Assembly: GCF_904849725.1 (NCBI RefSeq)
Contig: NC_058524.1
Span: 350,359,823-350,423,822 of the forward strand
Direction of reading: 5' to 3'
Source of the DNA: Hordeum vulgare subsp. vulgare
Taxonomy: Eukaryota > Streptophyta > Magnoliopsida > Poales > Poaceae
DNA: 64,000 nucleotides
Shown: positions 46,578 through 58,330 of the stretch, piece by piece
Layout: every line of letters starts with the position of its first letter
Position numbering within the stretch: position 1 is the first letter of the stretch
Notes under the pieces: generated by a model
What the model saw: the letters and a program-made list of their open reading frames with translations, nothing else
Databases searched by the model: none
Told to the model about the DNA's origin: nothing
Made by a program: the position numbers and the translations under genes

Positions 46578-49500
46578 TGTAACGCCCAAGATGCGATCCT
46601 ATCCTTATTTTTTGCACGAGGACCTTAACGGGGAAAGAAGCGCATCTCGTCGTTTCGCAAGAATGGATATCGTTACAAGTACATGTACTGAACAGAAGAG
46701 TATATGGAATTGGCTTACACTCGCCAAAAGTTACATCAGAGTCACATCATTACAATACATAAATATCACGAAGAAGAGAAGGGTCCGACTATGGACGAAA
46801 ACAAACGAGAAAAGAAAACGACGTCCATCCTTGCTATCCCAGGCTGCCGGCCTGGAACCCATCCTAGATCGATGAAGAAGAAGAAGAAGCAACTCCAAAT
46901 GACCAATCATTGCACTCACGTCTTAATAGCACTTTACCTGAACCTGCAACTGGTGTTGTAGTAATCTGTGAGCCACACGGGACTCGGCAATCTCATTTCC
47001 ATAGGTATCAAGACTAGCAAAGCTTAATTGGTGAGGTATGGTTAAGTGGTGAGGCTGCATCAAGCGACTAAGCAATATATGAGGTGCCTAACTTACGAGT
47101 ACAAGAATAAGAGGGAGATGATCTACGCATAGCGGACGTGAGCTACTGATGATCAAATGAATGATCCTCGACACCTACATACGTCAGACATAAGTCCTCG
47201 ATCGGAGAAGGAACTCGCGAAAGAGACAGTCAAGGTTACACACTCAGTTGGCATATTTTAATTAAGTTAACTTCAAGTTATCTAGAACCGGATGTTAAAC
47301 AAAGTTTCCACGTTGCCACATAACCGCGGGCACGACTTTCCTAAAGATTTCACCCTGCAAGGGTGTTCCAACTAGTCCATCACAAACTACCACACGCTGC
47401 GACGGAATGACCTCGATCAGGGAAACCCGTGATCTCCTTGGATCCCTATTGGAAAACCTCAACCTCGAGTTAGCTCAAAGCATCCTGGAATCCCTCGCAC
47501 AAGACGCTCGATAAAGGTAAAACAAGTCCAGCAAGGCTGCCCGGCGTGTCGACGATCCCGATAGGAGCCGCGTATCTCGTTCTCAGGACACGATGGATGA
47601 GCAATACGCATGGTGGCTGGATAGAAATCCCCCGAGTTGCCCCGGGTGGCCCCGCAAGTGGCTCTGTTTTGGACCAGCACCATCAGCACTGGCCCTCCCT
47701 GTATTATGTTGAATTACTCCTCGGGTAATGCTAACTCCTTATGCTTTCAGTATTAACAGAATTATTATGTTGAGAAAATATAGAACCAATGTTGGGCCTT
47801 GCCAGATGATCTTTATTATAAAACGAGAATCTAGGGGGTCCCCATAACAACCCCAAGCATGTTAGGAGCGCTCATTTATGGAACATAACACAGGTAGCCA
47901 AAACTAAGGGGGCAAAGTTGGAACAAAAGACCAGGCTAGAAGGCCGAGCCTTCCACCTTTTACCAAGTATATAGGTGCATTGAATTAAATAGCAATTAAT
48001 ATGGTGATATAACAAGGAACCCATGTTATCACATGGAAGCAACTGCACCTGCAACTATAAAAACTAACACATGGTTAAGCAAGCGGTAACATAGCCAATC
48101 AGTGTGTTGCTAGGTGGTGAACAGGTTGAAGGTTTTCATGGCAATGTTGGGAGGCTGTTATTTAACAGGTGGTAGGCGGCGAGACATAACGATAGAAACA
48201 GTAAAACTAGCATGGCAATGATAGTAATGGTATCTGGGGAAATGGTCATCTTACCTGAGATCCCGCTTGGAAGAAGAATGACTCCATGAAGCAGACGAAC
48301 AGATGTAGTCGAACGGATCCTCACACTCCAAAGCGGTTGGAACTCTATCAAGACGAATCAAACCGGAAACAAGAATCAACGCACGATATTCACCATGGCA
48401 TATGCACGACAAGATGCAATCCACATATGATGCATGACCATTTGAATATATGCAAGACATGGCATGGCAATTCACAACAATCAAACACTAAACATTAAGT
48501 GAAGTTCAATATGCAACGAGTTGCATATTGACGAAACTCCACATACGAATTATTTAGTTCTATCCCAACTAGGTACACGGCAGTATTAAATGTTGTTAAA
48601 CATGGCAAGAGGTGAAGCGTAATTAAACTACCTATCTACGCATTTTAAATGAAGTCGGAAACGACTTATAGCATTTCTGAACCGACCTCATATGTCAATT
48701 TATAATTCTGTCCATATCTGAATTAACACATTTTAATATTTTTAAACAGCAAAATAAATAGCCTCACGTGATTCTACACGTCGTTCCAATCAATTTACAC
48801 ATAGAGAACATCTCCAACGGAGCTACGGCTCAAAAGATACGAACACCGCAAGATATGATGGCATGAATGCAATATGTGCGCAACAGTCACAAGCATTTCA
48901 AAAACATACAACCAGCAAGATAATATGAAACTACACGAGATCCTAACCAAGTTTCATATAGGACACGATCAAAATGGAGCAACGGTTCAACAAATACAAG
49001 CTACACAAGAAATAGTCATAATCTGCCAAAAACAACAACATGACATTTTCTACACCCCAAAACAACAAGCTACATAAATCCAAAGCTCATACAAGGCATG
49101 AGACAGTAGAGGGCAAGATACACTTCAACACCCTACTAATAACATTTAGCATGGCAGCATGGGTCACTAGGAAAAGAACTCACAAAATGGCATCTCACAC
49201 ACAGTTTCAGACTTAGTGAAATTAAGCGTTTTTGATAGTGCAGTTTTCGATCTGAAGGCATATTGACAGCAGCAAAACTATATGCTACAGGGCTCCAAAT
49301 CACATGAAAATTCACAGCATGCTAGAGAATCTGAAGGACTACAAGTAACTCCATCGCAACAACCTCAAAAGAGATATAGATCACCAGAAATACTCATGGC
49401 AAGACATCAACAAAATATAACAGATTTCACACGGAAATATTTCAACATCTCCAAATCAGCACTATTTTCTAGCATGTTGACAACAAGCAAACAACACCTA

Positions 49501-51495
49501 AACATGGATTTCTATTGCACCCAAAATTACCAGAGGCTAGCCTACACACCCAAGGACATATCTCTAGTTGACAACTCATGCATATCACACATGGATTAAA
49601 TCACACAAAATAGATAAGCGGGCAACATGGCAAAATATCATGCACGCAAACTTACTCGAAAGACAAAACTAAATGCACAGCTAAATTCTATGGATTTTTC
49701 TACCCCGAAAACATATATAATATGTGGGGTTTGGAAAATAAACTAGCGTCACACGTATATGCGAGAATATGTCCTAAACACGACAAAGCGAAACTATTGA
49801 CGACGCCTACATGCAAAATAGCGAGACACTATCTAAAATACATGGAAAAGGGTCCTGAACAACATGAACATTTTATCTACAGGGTTGGAACAATCCCGAC
49901 ACGCGCAAAAATAAATACGGGATAATTCCCTATTAGGACATCACGCAATTCTAGGCATACGGCTGTTCAAACCACTCTAAACATGCATGCAAGTTGCAAA
50001 ATATTAATCTACGCGAAAAACTGTACGAGTTACATATATAATACGCCGCGATCCGATGCACGGTTAAAATGATACAGACGTTTAAATATCTAGCATTTTT
50101 CTGAAATTAATAAATTCCCGAAAGCTAATAAAAACCTAAACGGGCCGAAATCAGAAATAGGCCGAAACCTAGGCATGTGGAATACCATTAAAAATCGCAC
50201 AATGCGAGGGACACAGGCGGTAGGGGTGGTTCTCACCTCGTGGGCCAACCCCATCCGCTGGAGGTGCTGGGCAGGCAGGTGGTCAAGCTGAAGCTGGGCG
50301 TGGCTCCTGGCTTGGGCAGGACATGGGGTCGGGCGCTGCAGGCACCGGGGCGCTCAACGCTGGCAGGAGGCCCACGGGGCGATGGAGGGGAGCGGCGACC
50401 CGCTCCTCTCGTCCTCGATCGGGAGCAGGCAGGTCCAGCGGCGGCGAACGACGGAGCAGGCGGGGCGGCGGCTAGGCGCAAGGCGGAGGCGAGCGGAAGG
50501 TCGTTCCGGACCGGATCTGGCCGGATCCGGCCGCGAATGACGAAGCAGGCCGCTGCACCTGCAAATAGGGAAGAGAGAGAAGTCTTGAGGGAGAAGAAGA
50601 GGAAGGAAGAAGAATGGAGAGGAGCGGGGCGAGGCGGCCTAGGGGAGCTCCGGCGAGCTGCATGGGTGGTGCGGCAGTTCGGAGATGTAGCTGCGCGGGG
50701 AGGCGACGGGAGCTGCAGGCGCTAGCGCTGCCTCGGCCATGGCCGAGCTGGAGCAACGCACGGGGGAGGAGGCGCTTTGGCGAGCGGGAAAGCAGCGGGG
50801 GTTCGGGCCTGCTGCGGGCCTGGCGGGCCCTGGCCGCTGGGAGGAGAGAGAAGCTGGGAGGAGGCTGCGGCGGCTAGGGTTAGGGTGGCATGGGAACCGA
50901 GGTGGAAGAAGGGTTTGGTGTCTTTTATAGACACATGAGCTAGGGTTAGCTAATCAGGGCGTTTTCGGACCCTCCGATCTCAATCGGATGCTCCAGAAAC
51001 GTCCTAGGGTTAGGTTAGGCCAAGTTGAGTGGCTTAGGCGGGGATGAGAGGGAGATAGAGCACCGCGGCAATGCGATTTAAAATGCCAAAAACGTATGAC
51101 GAATAACCGAAGAAGGTGGCACTACCAACGACCGTTCGGGTACTACACGGACTCCGATTGCGACGAAAATTTGCGAGCGGCCTATCTACATCTAAATAAG
51201 ACCGCATGCCAAGTTTGATCCCAACCCAAGAAATTTTTATACACACTTTTAAAAACAAGGTTTTGCCGATGCCGCGGGCGCGTGCGGGTGTGGTCGGGCT
51301 CAAAACGGGCAACGACAAGAACGGAGAGGACCGGCAACTAATAACGGATGCAAATTTTGAAAACTGGCGGCAACGGAGTGCCGATGCAATGCGGATGATG
51401 CTCATGATGCGACGATGATGCAACAAATAAAATAAACACACGCCAGCAACGGAAAAGAGGGGAATCTTCTCGAGCATCGGTCTCGGGCTGTCACA
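46578..51495 (-). repeat. 5' LTR of C (intact copy)
   Basis: 4918 bp, minus strand, TGTGACAGCCCG to GGGCGTTACA. A TATA box, TATAAAAG (minus), is at 50929-50922. The GC-rich block 50200-50890 lies downstream of it. The last 1.5 kb (46578-48070) is homologous to the end of A's LTR. Open frames such as 50240-50725 lie in the GC-rich block and show no domain. Confidence 0.9.
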
Positions 51496-51578
51496 CATAT
51501 GATCATAAACATTTGGTAAATCATTGAAGTGATTTTACTGATGGCTCCTCCAAAGCACTTGCATTTTGAGCATGATCT
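51496..51578 (+). repeat. 5' LTR of B, piece 3
   Basis: 83 bp between C and J, matching 62661-62747 of the 3' LTR. It starts with catat (duplication of C) and ends with gatct (duplication of J). Confidence 0.88.
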
Positions 51579-53230
51579 TGATACGTGTCAAACGTATCTA
51601 TAATTTTTGATGGTTTCATGCTGTTATCTTGTCATCTTTGGATGTTTTATGTACCTTTTATATCTTTTCTGGGACTAACTTATTAATTCAGTGCCACGTG
51701 CGAGTTCCTATTTTTTCTGTGTTTTTGGCTCTTTTCAGATCTGATTTTGGAATGGAGTCCAAACGGAATAAAATCCCCGAATGATTTTTCCCGAACGGAA
51801 GAAGATCAGGGGGCTTTTGGGCCAAGCCAGGAGGGCTACAGGGAGCCCACAAGCATCCACTCCGCCACTAGGGGGGAGGCGGCGGTGGGCAGGCTTGTGG
51901 CCTCCCTGGCGCCCCTCTGACCTAGATCTTTGGCCTATATATTCCCTAAAGTACATCAAAAAGTCAAGGGATCCACGAAAATACTTTTCCGCCGCCGCAA
52001 GCTTCCGTTTCCGCGAGATATCATCTGGAGACCCTTCCCGGTGCCCTACCAGAGGGGACTTTGGAGTTGGAGGGCTTCTTCATCATCATCTTCGCCCCTC
52101 CAATGACTCGTGAGTAGTTCACTTCAGACCTACGGGTCCGTAGTTAGTAGCTAGATGGCTTCTTCTCTCTCTTGGATCTTCAATACAAAGTTCTCCATGA
52201 TCTACATGGAGATCTATCCGATGTAATCTTCTTTGGCGGTGTGTTTGTCGAGATCCAATGAATTGTGGATTTGTGATCAGATTATCTATGATATATATTT
52301 GAGTCTTTGCTGATTTATTATATGCATGATTTGATATCCTTGTAAGTCTCTCCAAGTCTTGGGTTTTGTTTGGCCAACTAGATCTATGATTCTTGCAATG
52401 GGAGAAGTGCTTGGTTTTCGGTTCTTAGCATGTGGTGACCTTTCCCAGTGACAGTAGGGGCAGCAAGGCACACATTGAGTATTTGCCATCAAGGGTAACA
52501 AGGTGGGATCTGTCGTTGATATGAGATTGTCCATCTACATCATGTGATCTTGCTTAAGGCGTTACTCTGTTCTTTTGGACTTAATACACTAGATTCATGC
52601 TGGATAGCGGTCGACGTGTGTAGTAATAGTAGTAGATGCAGAAAGTATCGGTCTACTTGTTTTGGACGTGATGGCTATAGATATAATCATTGCCATAGAT
52701 GACGTCACGACTTTGCGTGGTTCTATCAATTGCTCAACAGTAATTTATTCACCCACGGTCTACTTGCTTTCATGAGAGAAGCCACTAGTAAACACTACGA
52801 TCCATGGGTCTATTCACATCTATCGTTTACACCTCCGCTTGTACTTTGCTTTGTTACTTCGTTGCTTTCAGTTCTCACTTTGCGAACAATCTATAAGGGA
52901 TTGACAACCCCTTCATAGCGTTGGGAGCAGGTTCTTTGTGATTGTGCACGCACTTGTGATACTCCTTCACTAGATCGATACCTTGGTTCTCAAAATTGAG
53001 GGAAATACTTACCACCGCTGTGCTACATCACCCTTTCCGCTTCGAGGGAACACCAACGCAAGGCTCCAAGGCCACGGGAAAATACTTTGCATATTTGCCT
53101 AGGAAGTCCCTAAAGGCGTAGCCGTAGCAGAAGGATTCCTGGTGCCGTTGCTGAGGAGAATCAAGACAAGAACAATCTCCCGTCAGCACGTGTTTCTGGC
53201 GCCGTTGGAAGGTCTTTTGTTGCAGTAGCA
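51579..53230 (+). mobile_element. Element J: solo LTR (Sabrina-like) inserted in B's 5' LTR
   Basis: 1652 bp, TGATACGTGTCAAACG to TTGCAGTAGCA. Flanked by gatct (51574-51578) and gatcc (53231-53235); the uninterrupted 3' LTR of B reads gatcc here. TATA-like TATATATT lies near 51938. There is no coding region. Near its end it has two tRNA-Asp-primer-site-like motifs (53140-53157 and 53197-53207), so it could instead be an LTR plus a scrap of internal DNA. Confidence 0.82.
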
Positions 53231-54291
53231 GATCCTACCACCTATGAGGTTCATGCTAATATCATGTTGACAAGTAGAGCTAAGCATATTAGAAGCATGA
53301 GCATGATGTTGGTATAAATCAAAGATTTATGAAAACCCCGTCGGGTGCCACTAATGCCCGAGGGTGATGATGAGTTAGGTGGCCACTTTTGGTGAAGTGG
53401 TGCACCGGGTTTTTTGGTGTGAGTGGTTTCAGAAATGGGATTAGATTTATGATGTGTTGATCGTCCCAACATTACATGTGCGACCACGTTACCCCTTTAT
53501 GGGACGAGGCTTTGTTGATTACATGTGCGTATAACCTTTCCATGTTGTAAAACTATTCGAATAGCCGTGTCCACGGTGAAGGATAGTTGGGTGGTGCTGT
53601 TTAAACTATGTCCAGTCGTCTCCGCATAAACCAAGTGTGTGTGTGTGTGTGTATGTGTGTGTGTGTGTTAAATAGTGTTATCTGAGAAAGAGTTGATATG
53701 ACCAAGTTTAGTGACTTGGCATATCGGGTGAACCCGGAGTGTTTATCCCTTGACAGATATGTTGATATCTGTAACCTGTTGTTCTAAATACAATCTAGCG
53801 TATGTTGCACATCCATGATCATGTTTATTCACAATTAAGTTGCTATCCACCAATACTGCATATTACTTGTATTCCTACCAGTTGCATTATTCATATCATG
53901 GGTTGTTTGCGAGTACATTCAAAGTACTCATTGGATTGCCACCGGTTATATTATTGACCAAACATGGAAGGACCGGAGTTTGGATAAGAGTACGTCATCA
54001 GAGACGGTCCTGTGAACTAGGACGCTTCCCAGCCAGAATGCTTGTTGGTGTAGGCCGATGGTGTGGGCACCCGCTTAGCCTCGATATTTCTACTACTAGT
54101 CGTATCGGTATGATTTGGCCTTATAAGCCCTACCTTGTGAACTTGACCTTATTGGTCATGTGTTATATCATTATGGTATGTTGGATGTAAGACTCTTATT
54201 AATCAACATCTCTGTGTTCGGTGAGCATTGATCTCTGGGATCACTGAGCACGTACATTTCACGATCTCGACATGTAAGTCGGGGCCCCACA
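53231..54291 (+). repeat. 5' LTR of B, piece 4 (LTR end)
   Basis: Aligns with the 3' LTR from 62747, but about 330 bp present there (63030-63364) are replaced by some 22 bp of filler at about 53520-53545. A (GT)n run lies at 53635-53668. It ends GGGGCCCCACA before the primer site. Confidence 0.87.
53635..53668. repeat. (GT)n microsatellite in B's 5' LTR
   Basis: About 16 GT units interrupted by one AT. The 3' LTR copy at 63454-63472 is clearly shorter, so it has changed length since B inserted. Confidence 0.9.
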
Positions 54292-54295
54292 GAGC

Positions 54296-54308
54296 TGGTA
54301 TCAGAGCC
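54296..54308 (+). promoter_or_regulatory. Primer-binding site of element B (tRNA-iMet)
   Basis: TGGTATCAGAGCC, an exact match to the usual plant initiator-Met primer site, four bases after the LTR end. Confidence 0.9.
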
Positions 54309-54359
54309 ATCCCGACTGTAAGAAGCCTTAGGTAGCATGGACGATAGCCGAGACGAGTA

Positions 54360-55178
54360 GTGCACTCAACCTTACACTTGAGATTCTCGGCACCCACCAA
54401 AAATTTCTATCCCTCTCCTACAACCTTGTATATATCCGCCTTACCTGAGATGCTTCTAGACACGGGATTTCCCCTACTTTTGGGAGATAGCCTCGAGAAG
54501 TGTCAAGTACGCCGCACGCCCATTTTCCTCTACCACGTGCACTGGTTCAATGCCGACACAAAGGAATATCACGTGGACGTGATAGTGAAGGCTAACGACT
54601 CCCCAACTAGTTGGTTCTTTGATGGACCATAGATGGAGAATCTGATGTTGGTATTGGAGACAGCCGCACGAGAGGCTCTCGTGCATCTCCTCGACATCCT
54701 TCCTGAGATGGTTAACGAGCCAGCTACTCATCACCTGCCTTTTATTAAGGACGGGATTGATGGGAGTTGGACGCTTAACCCATCTTCATAGGATGGGACG
54801 CCACTCAGCCTCTCCGCTGACACATTGATTCACCTTCTGATCAAGGAGTCAATGATGCTTCGCCAAGATCTACAACAAGTCAAGGACATACTTCGCCTAG
54901 AAAAGATGAAGACCCACAAGGTTAAGAAGGAAGGAGCACCCGGAGGGCAGTCATCCATTGCCTTCCAAGGAGGAATACCACCGCTGCAGGCCACTCCTAT
55001 TCAGAGTCGCCGTCTGACCGCGGAAGAGTACACTGAGCTCATCAGCACTTCACCGACTAAGAGATGCCGTGATGGACCACTTCCGTCTCCCACACCTCTA
55101 AAGGAGGAAGGTACCGATGAGGATGAAGACGAAGACCCTGTAGAGCCTGCCTACGAGACCGAGCATTCCGCCGCTTAG
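54360..55178 (+). pseudogene. Extra ORF upstream of gag in element B, function unknown
   Basis: One frame runs through about 273 codons with two TAG stops (54630-54632 and near 54788) and ends with a TAG at 55176. I recognise no domain. The C-terminal third has a likely coiled coil (MLRQDLQQVKDILRLEKMK) and a strongly acidic tail (EEGTDEDEDEDPVEPAYE). It lies between the primer site and gag in the sense orientation, so it belongs to the element rather than to a host gene. Some grass gypsy elements carry such an additional ORF. It might instead be an N-terminal gag extension. Confidence 0.55.
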
Positions 55179-55463
55179 TAGTATGGCTTAGGCAATTAGG
55201 AGTCTTCCCCAAGCGTAGTTGAGTCTATGTATCGATTCATGTGAACCATGAGTGTTGTGTAAACAAGTATGATGCAAGCCGCATTTCTGCCTTAGGCAGC
55301 TTGTAAGCGACTACATCCCTTGTTTTAATTCAATGCATTAGCTTTCCCAAAAACCTTTGTTTAAAAATCTCACACTAGCACAGTACCAAACCCCCCTTAT
55401 TTAGAACATCATCCCTTTTGATTCCCAGCCAATTCGACATGTTGACCTGTCTACTCCCCTGAC

Positions 55464-56700
55464 ATGATGGTGGTTTCAACTTGCACTAGCACCTTCGGCA
55501 ACCCCAACTCTGCCTCCTCTGGCCAGTAGTAGGGAACCGGTGGAAACGCTCAAGCTGGAGATCACCACGAGAAGTAGCAAGGCGATATTCCTCCGCCACC
55601 GCCTCCTCCGGAGAGCCTGACCGTGGCTCAGTTCCTCCAAGCTATCCGCGAGGAACGCCAAGCCAACAATGCCGCCATCCAACAGCTGGCTCAAGTCTTG
55701 GTGAACAATCCATCACAAAACAGAAATGGCAACAGTCGCTCTACTCTGTGTGAGTTTATGCGAACTACGCCTCCTATATTCACAGAGACAACTGAACCAT
55801 TGAATGCCGATGCTTGGATCCGCACTACCGAAGACCTCCTCGCGCTGGTCAAGTGCACCGATGATCACAAGAAAGTCCTTTATGCTTCTCACTGTCTCGG
55901 ACGCACGGCCAGAGCTTGGTGGGACGGGTTCCAGATCATGCGAGAAGGGCAAGCTATCACTTGGGCAATATTCAAGAAAGGATTCCACGCTGCTCACATT
56001 CCACCTGGAGTGATGACCATTAAGAAGCAGGAATTCCGAGCTTTAAGGTAAGGAAGTGGAACTATCAAGGAGTATCTGCAGAAGTTGAACCTCCTATCAA
56101 GATATGCACCGGAAGACGTCAACACTGAGGCTGCAAAAGTGGAACGCTTTATGGAAGGACTGTAGCAGTCACTCCAGTATCAACTGGTTTTTTGTGAATG
56201 CCGGACCTTCTGCGATCTGGTTAACAAGGACCTCATGTTGGAGGATAAGTGTCGTTTAATGGACCACACCCGTAAGTGAAAGCTGATGGGTAATGGAGGA
56301 CCCAGTAACCCGAAACCACGTCCATGGCAGTCAGCCCCAGCAAGACACAATTATCAGCAACAACAGTACAAGGCACCAACATTCCGCCAGAACTGCCAGC
56401 CCCGGCAGCAATCAACACCAAGCCAACAATCAACCCACCGAATAACAGTGGAGTCAAGACCAACATCCCTGGACATGTTACCTGTTTTGGATGTGGACAA
56501 GCTGGGCACTATTCCAGGCAGTGCCCCAACAAGAAGCCCGATGCCCCGCGCCCCAATGCGCCAAATCCGGGACAAGGTCAAGGAGCGCCAGGTAGGAACC
56601 AAGCTCCCGGCAATCAGCAGTGCCACAACAGGGGACGTATTAATCACATCTCTAAAGAAGAAGCACAGGAAGACCCGGGCTGCATTCTGGGTACGTTCCT
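55464..56700 (+). pseudogene. gag of element B, disrupted
   Basis: ATG at 55464. The proximal part has TAG stops at 55527, 55530 and 55575, followed by a poly-Pro stretch. The gag core (TPPIFTETTEPLNADAWI, ARAWWDGFQ, FKKGFHAAHIPPGV) occupies 55740-56220, with stops at 56049 (TAA), 56163 (TAG) and 56277 (TGA). A frameshift between 56280 and 56460 leads to the intact zinc knuckle CFGCGQAGHYSRQC at about 56479-56520 and a Pro/Asn/Gln-rich linker. Confidence 0.83.
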
Positions 56701-58330
56701 CGTCAACTCCACCCCAGCAACAATATTGTTTGATTGTGGTGCTTCGCATTCTTTTGTTACTCAGAAGTTTGCGGAAAAATGTGGTTTGAAGCCTACCCTA
56801 GTTAATGGGCAAATGGCAGTACATACCCCAAGAGCAGTGCTAAGGACCAACCTAGGATGTAGAGGAGTCGGGATCAATATTAATGGGATAAGCTTCTCAG
56901 CAGATCTCATCGTCATTAAGTCGCAAGGCTTTGAAGTGATCCTTGGGATGGATTGGTTGGCCAAGCACCATAGCATCTTAGACTGTGCCAACAGGACTAT
57001 TACCGTGACAAGCGACCAAGGGGTCAAAATCAAGTATGTCCCTGAGCCGACATCTGCTCAAGTCCCGTAGGTAAATTGCCTATCGGGAGAAGAGCTGGAT
57101 CGAGTGCCGATAGTGTGTGAGTACCTGGACATCTTTCCTGATGAGCTGCCAGGGATGCCTCTTGACCGTGACATCGAGTTCATCACTGAGCTCATGCCCA
57201 GGTCAAGGCCTATCTATAAGAAGCCGTAGAGGGTGGGATCCGAAGAGCTAGCAGAACAGAAGAAGCAGCTGGATGAGCAACTCACGAAAGGGTTCATTCG
57301 TCCGAGTGCATCACCTTGGGGATCACCTGTGATATTCGTGTCTAAGAAGGATGGGACTATCAGACTCTGCGTCGATTACCATTCCCTCAATGAAGTCACG
57401 ATCAAGAACAAGTACCCACTTCCCAAGATTGAAGACTTATTTGACCAGTTAAATGAAGCCAAGGTATTTTCCAAGATCGATCTCTGATCTGGATATTACC
57501 AACTGAAGATCCGACCCAAAGACATACCCAAGACTACATTCGAGACCCGGTACGGTCTATACGAGTGCACTGTCATGTCATTTTGGTTGACAAATGCCCC
57601 AGCATACTTCATGTACCTCATGCAAAAGGTCTTCATGGAATACCTGGACAAGTTTGTCATCGTATTCATCGACGACATATTAATCTTCTATAAATACGAA
57701 GAAGAACATGAGCAACACTTGAGGTTAGTGTTCGAGAAGCTTCGAGAGAACCAACTTTATGCCAAATTTAGCAAATGCCAATTCTGGCTGCACAAAGTTG
57801 ATTCTTGGGTCATACCATGACGACAAACGGATTGGTGGTCGATCCATCCAAGATTACCACGGTAACCAATTGGGAGTCGCCAATCGATGTGAAGGAAGTC
57901 AGGAGTTTCCTCGGACTCGCGGGATACTACCGCAAGTTCGTAGAAGGATTCTCCCGCATCGCTCGACCAATGACTCATCTCTTGAAGAAAGGCAACAAGT
58001 TCGAATGGACGCCTCCAGAACCGGTCTCGGTGGAGTCCTAATGCAAGACGACAGAGTCGTGCCGTATTTTTCACGGCAACTGCGCCCGCATGAGGAAAAC
58101 TATGCCACCCATGATCTCGAGTTGGCCGCAGTAGTCCATGCCCTGAAGACATGGCGACATTACCTTCTGCGATGTGAAATATACACTGACCACAAAAGTC
58201 TGAAGTATATGTTTACTCAAAGGGAATTGAATATGAGGCAGTGAAGATGGTTAGACTTAATCAAGGACTACGACCTCAGCATTCAATATCACCCTGGTAA
58301 GGCCAATGTGGTGGCCGATGCCTTAAGTCG
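56701..58330 (+). pseudogene. pol of element B, part 1: protease, RT, RNase H with internal deletion
   Basis: Protease: LFDCGASHSFV at about 56728 (Asp-Cys-Gly) and VILGMDWLA. TAG stops at 57068 and 57227 precede and enter RT. RT motifs are [23 protein letters not shown] (then TGA at 57486) and VFIDDILIF with the catalytic Asp pair at about 57670-57675. A frameshift lies near 57800, then [13 protein letters not shown]. RNase H is shortened: at about 58010 the WTP of the connection joins directly to [12 protein letters not shown], so roughly 80-90 codons are missing. YTDHKSLKY and ADALSRK remain. A TGA lies at 58242. Confidence 0.83.

Larger units (their letters stand above)
27391..51495 (-). 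mobile_element. Element C: non-autonomous gypsy element of the A family, inserted in B's 5' LTR
   Basis: Minus strand. 5' LTR 51495-46578, primer site 46575-46563, internal 46577-44042, 3' LTR 44041-27391 (split by D and E). LTRs start TGTGACAGCCCGAGACCG / TGTCACAGCCCGAGACCG and end GGGCGTTACA. A perfect target duplication catat lies at 27386-27390 and 51496-51500; B's 3' LTR has it once. The internal region is only 2.5 kb with no gag or pol. Its leader and PPT region match element A. Confidence 0.93.

Noticed and set aside
50240..50934. 161- and 87-codon GC-rich ORFs
   Set aside because: They sit in the promoter-proximal GC-rich block of C's 5' LTR. They are open by base composition and have no recognisable domain.
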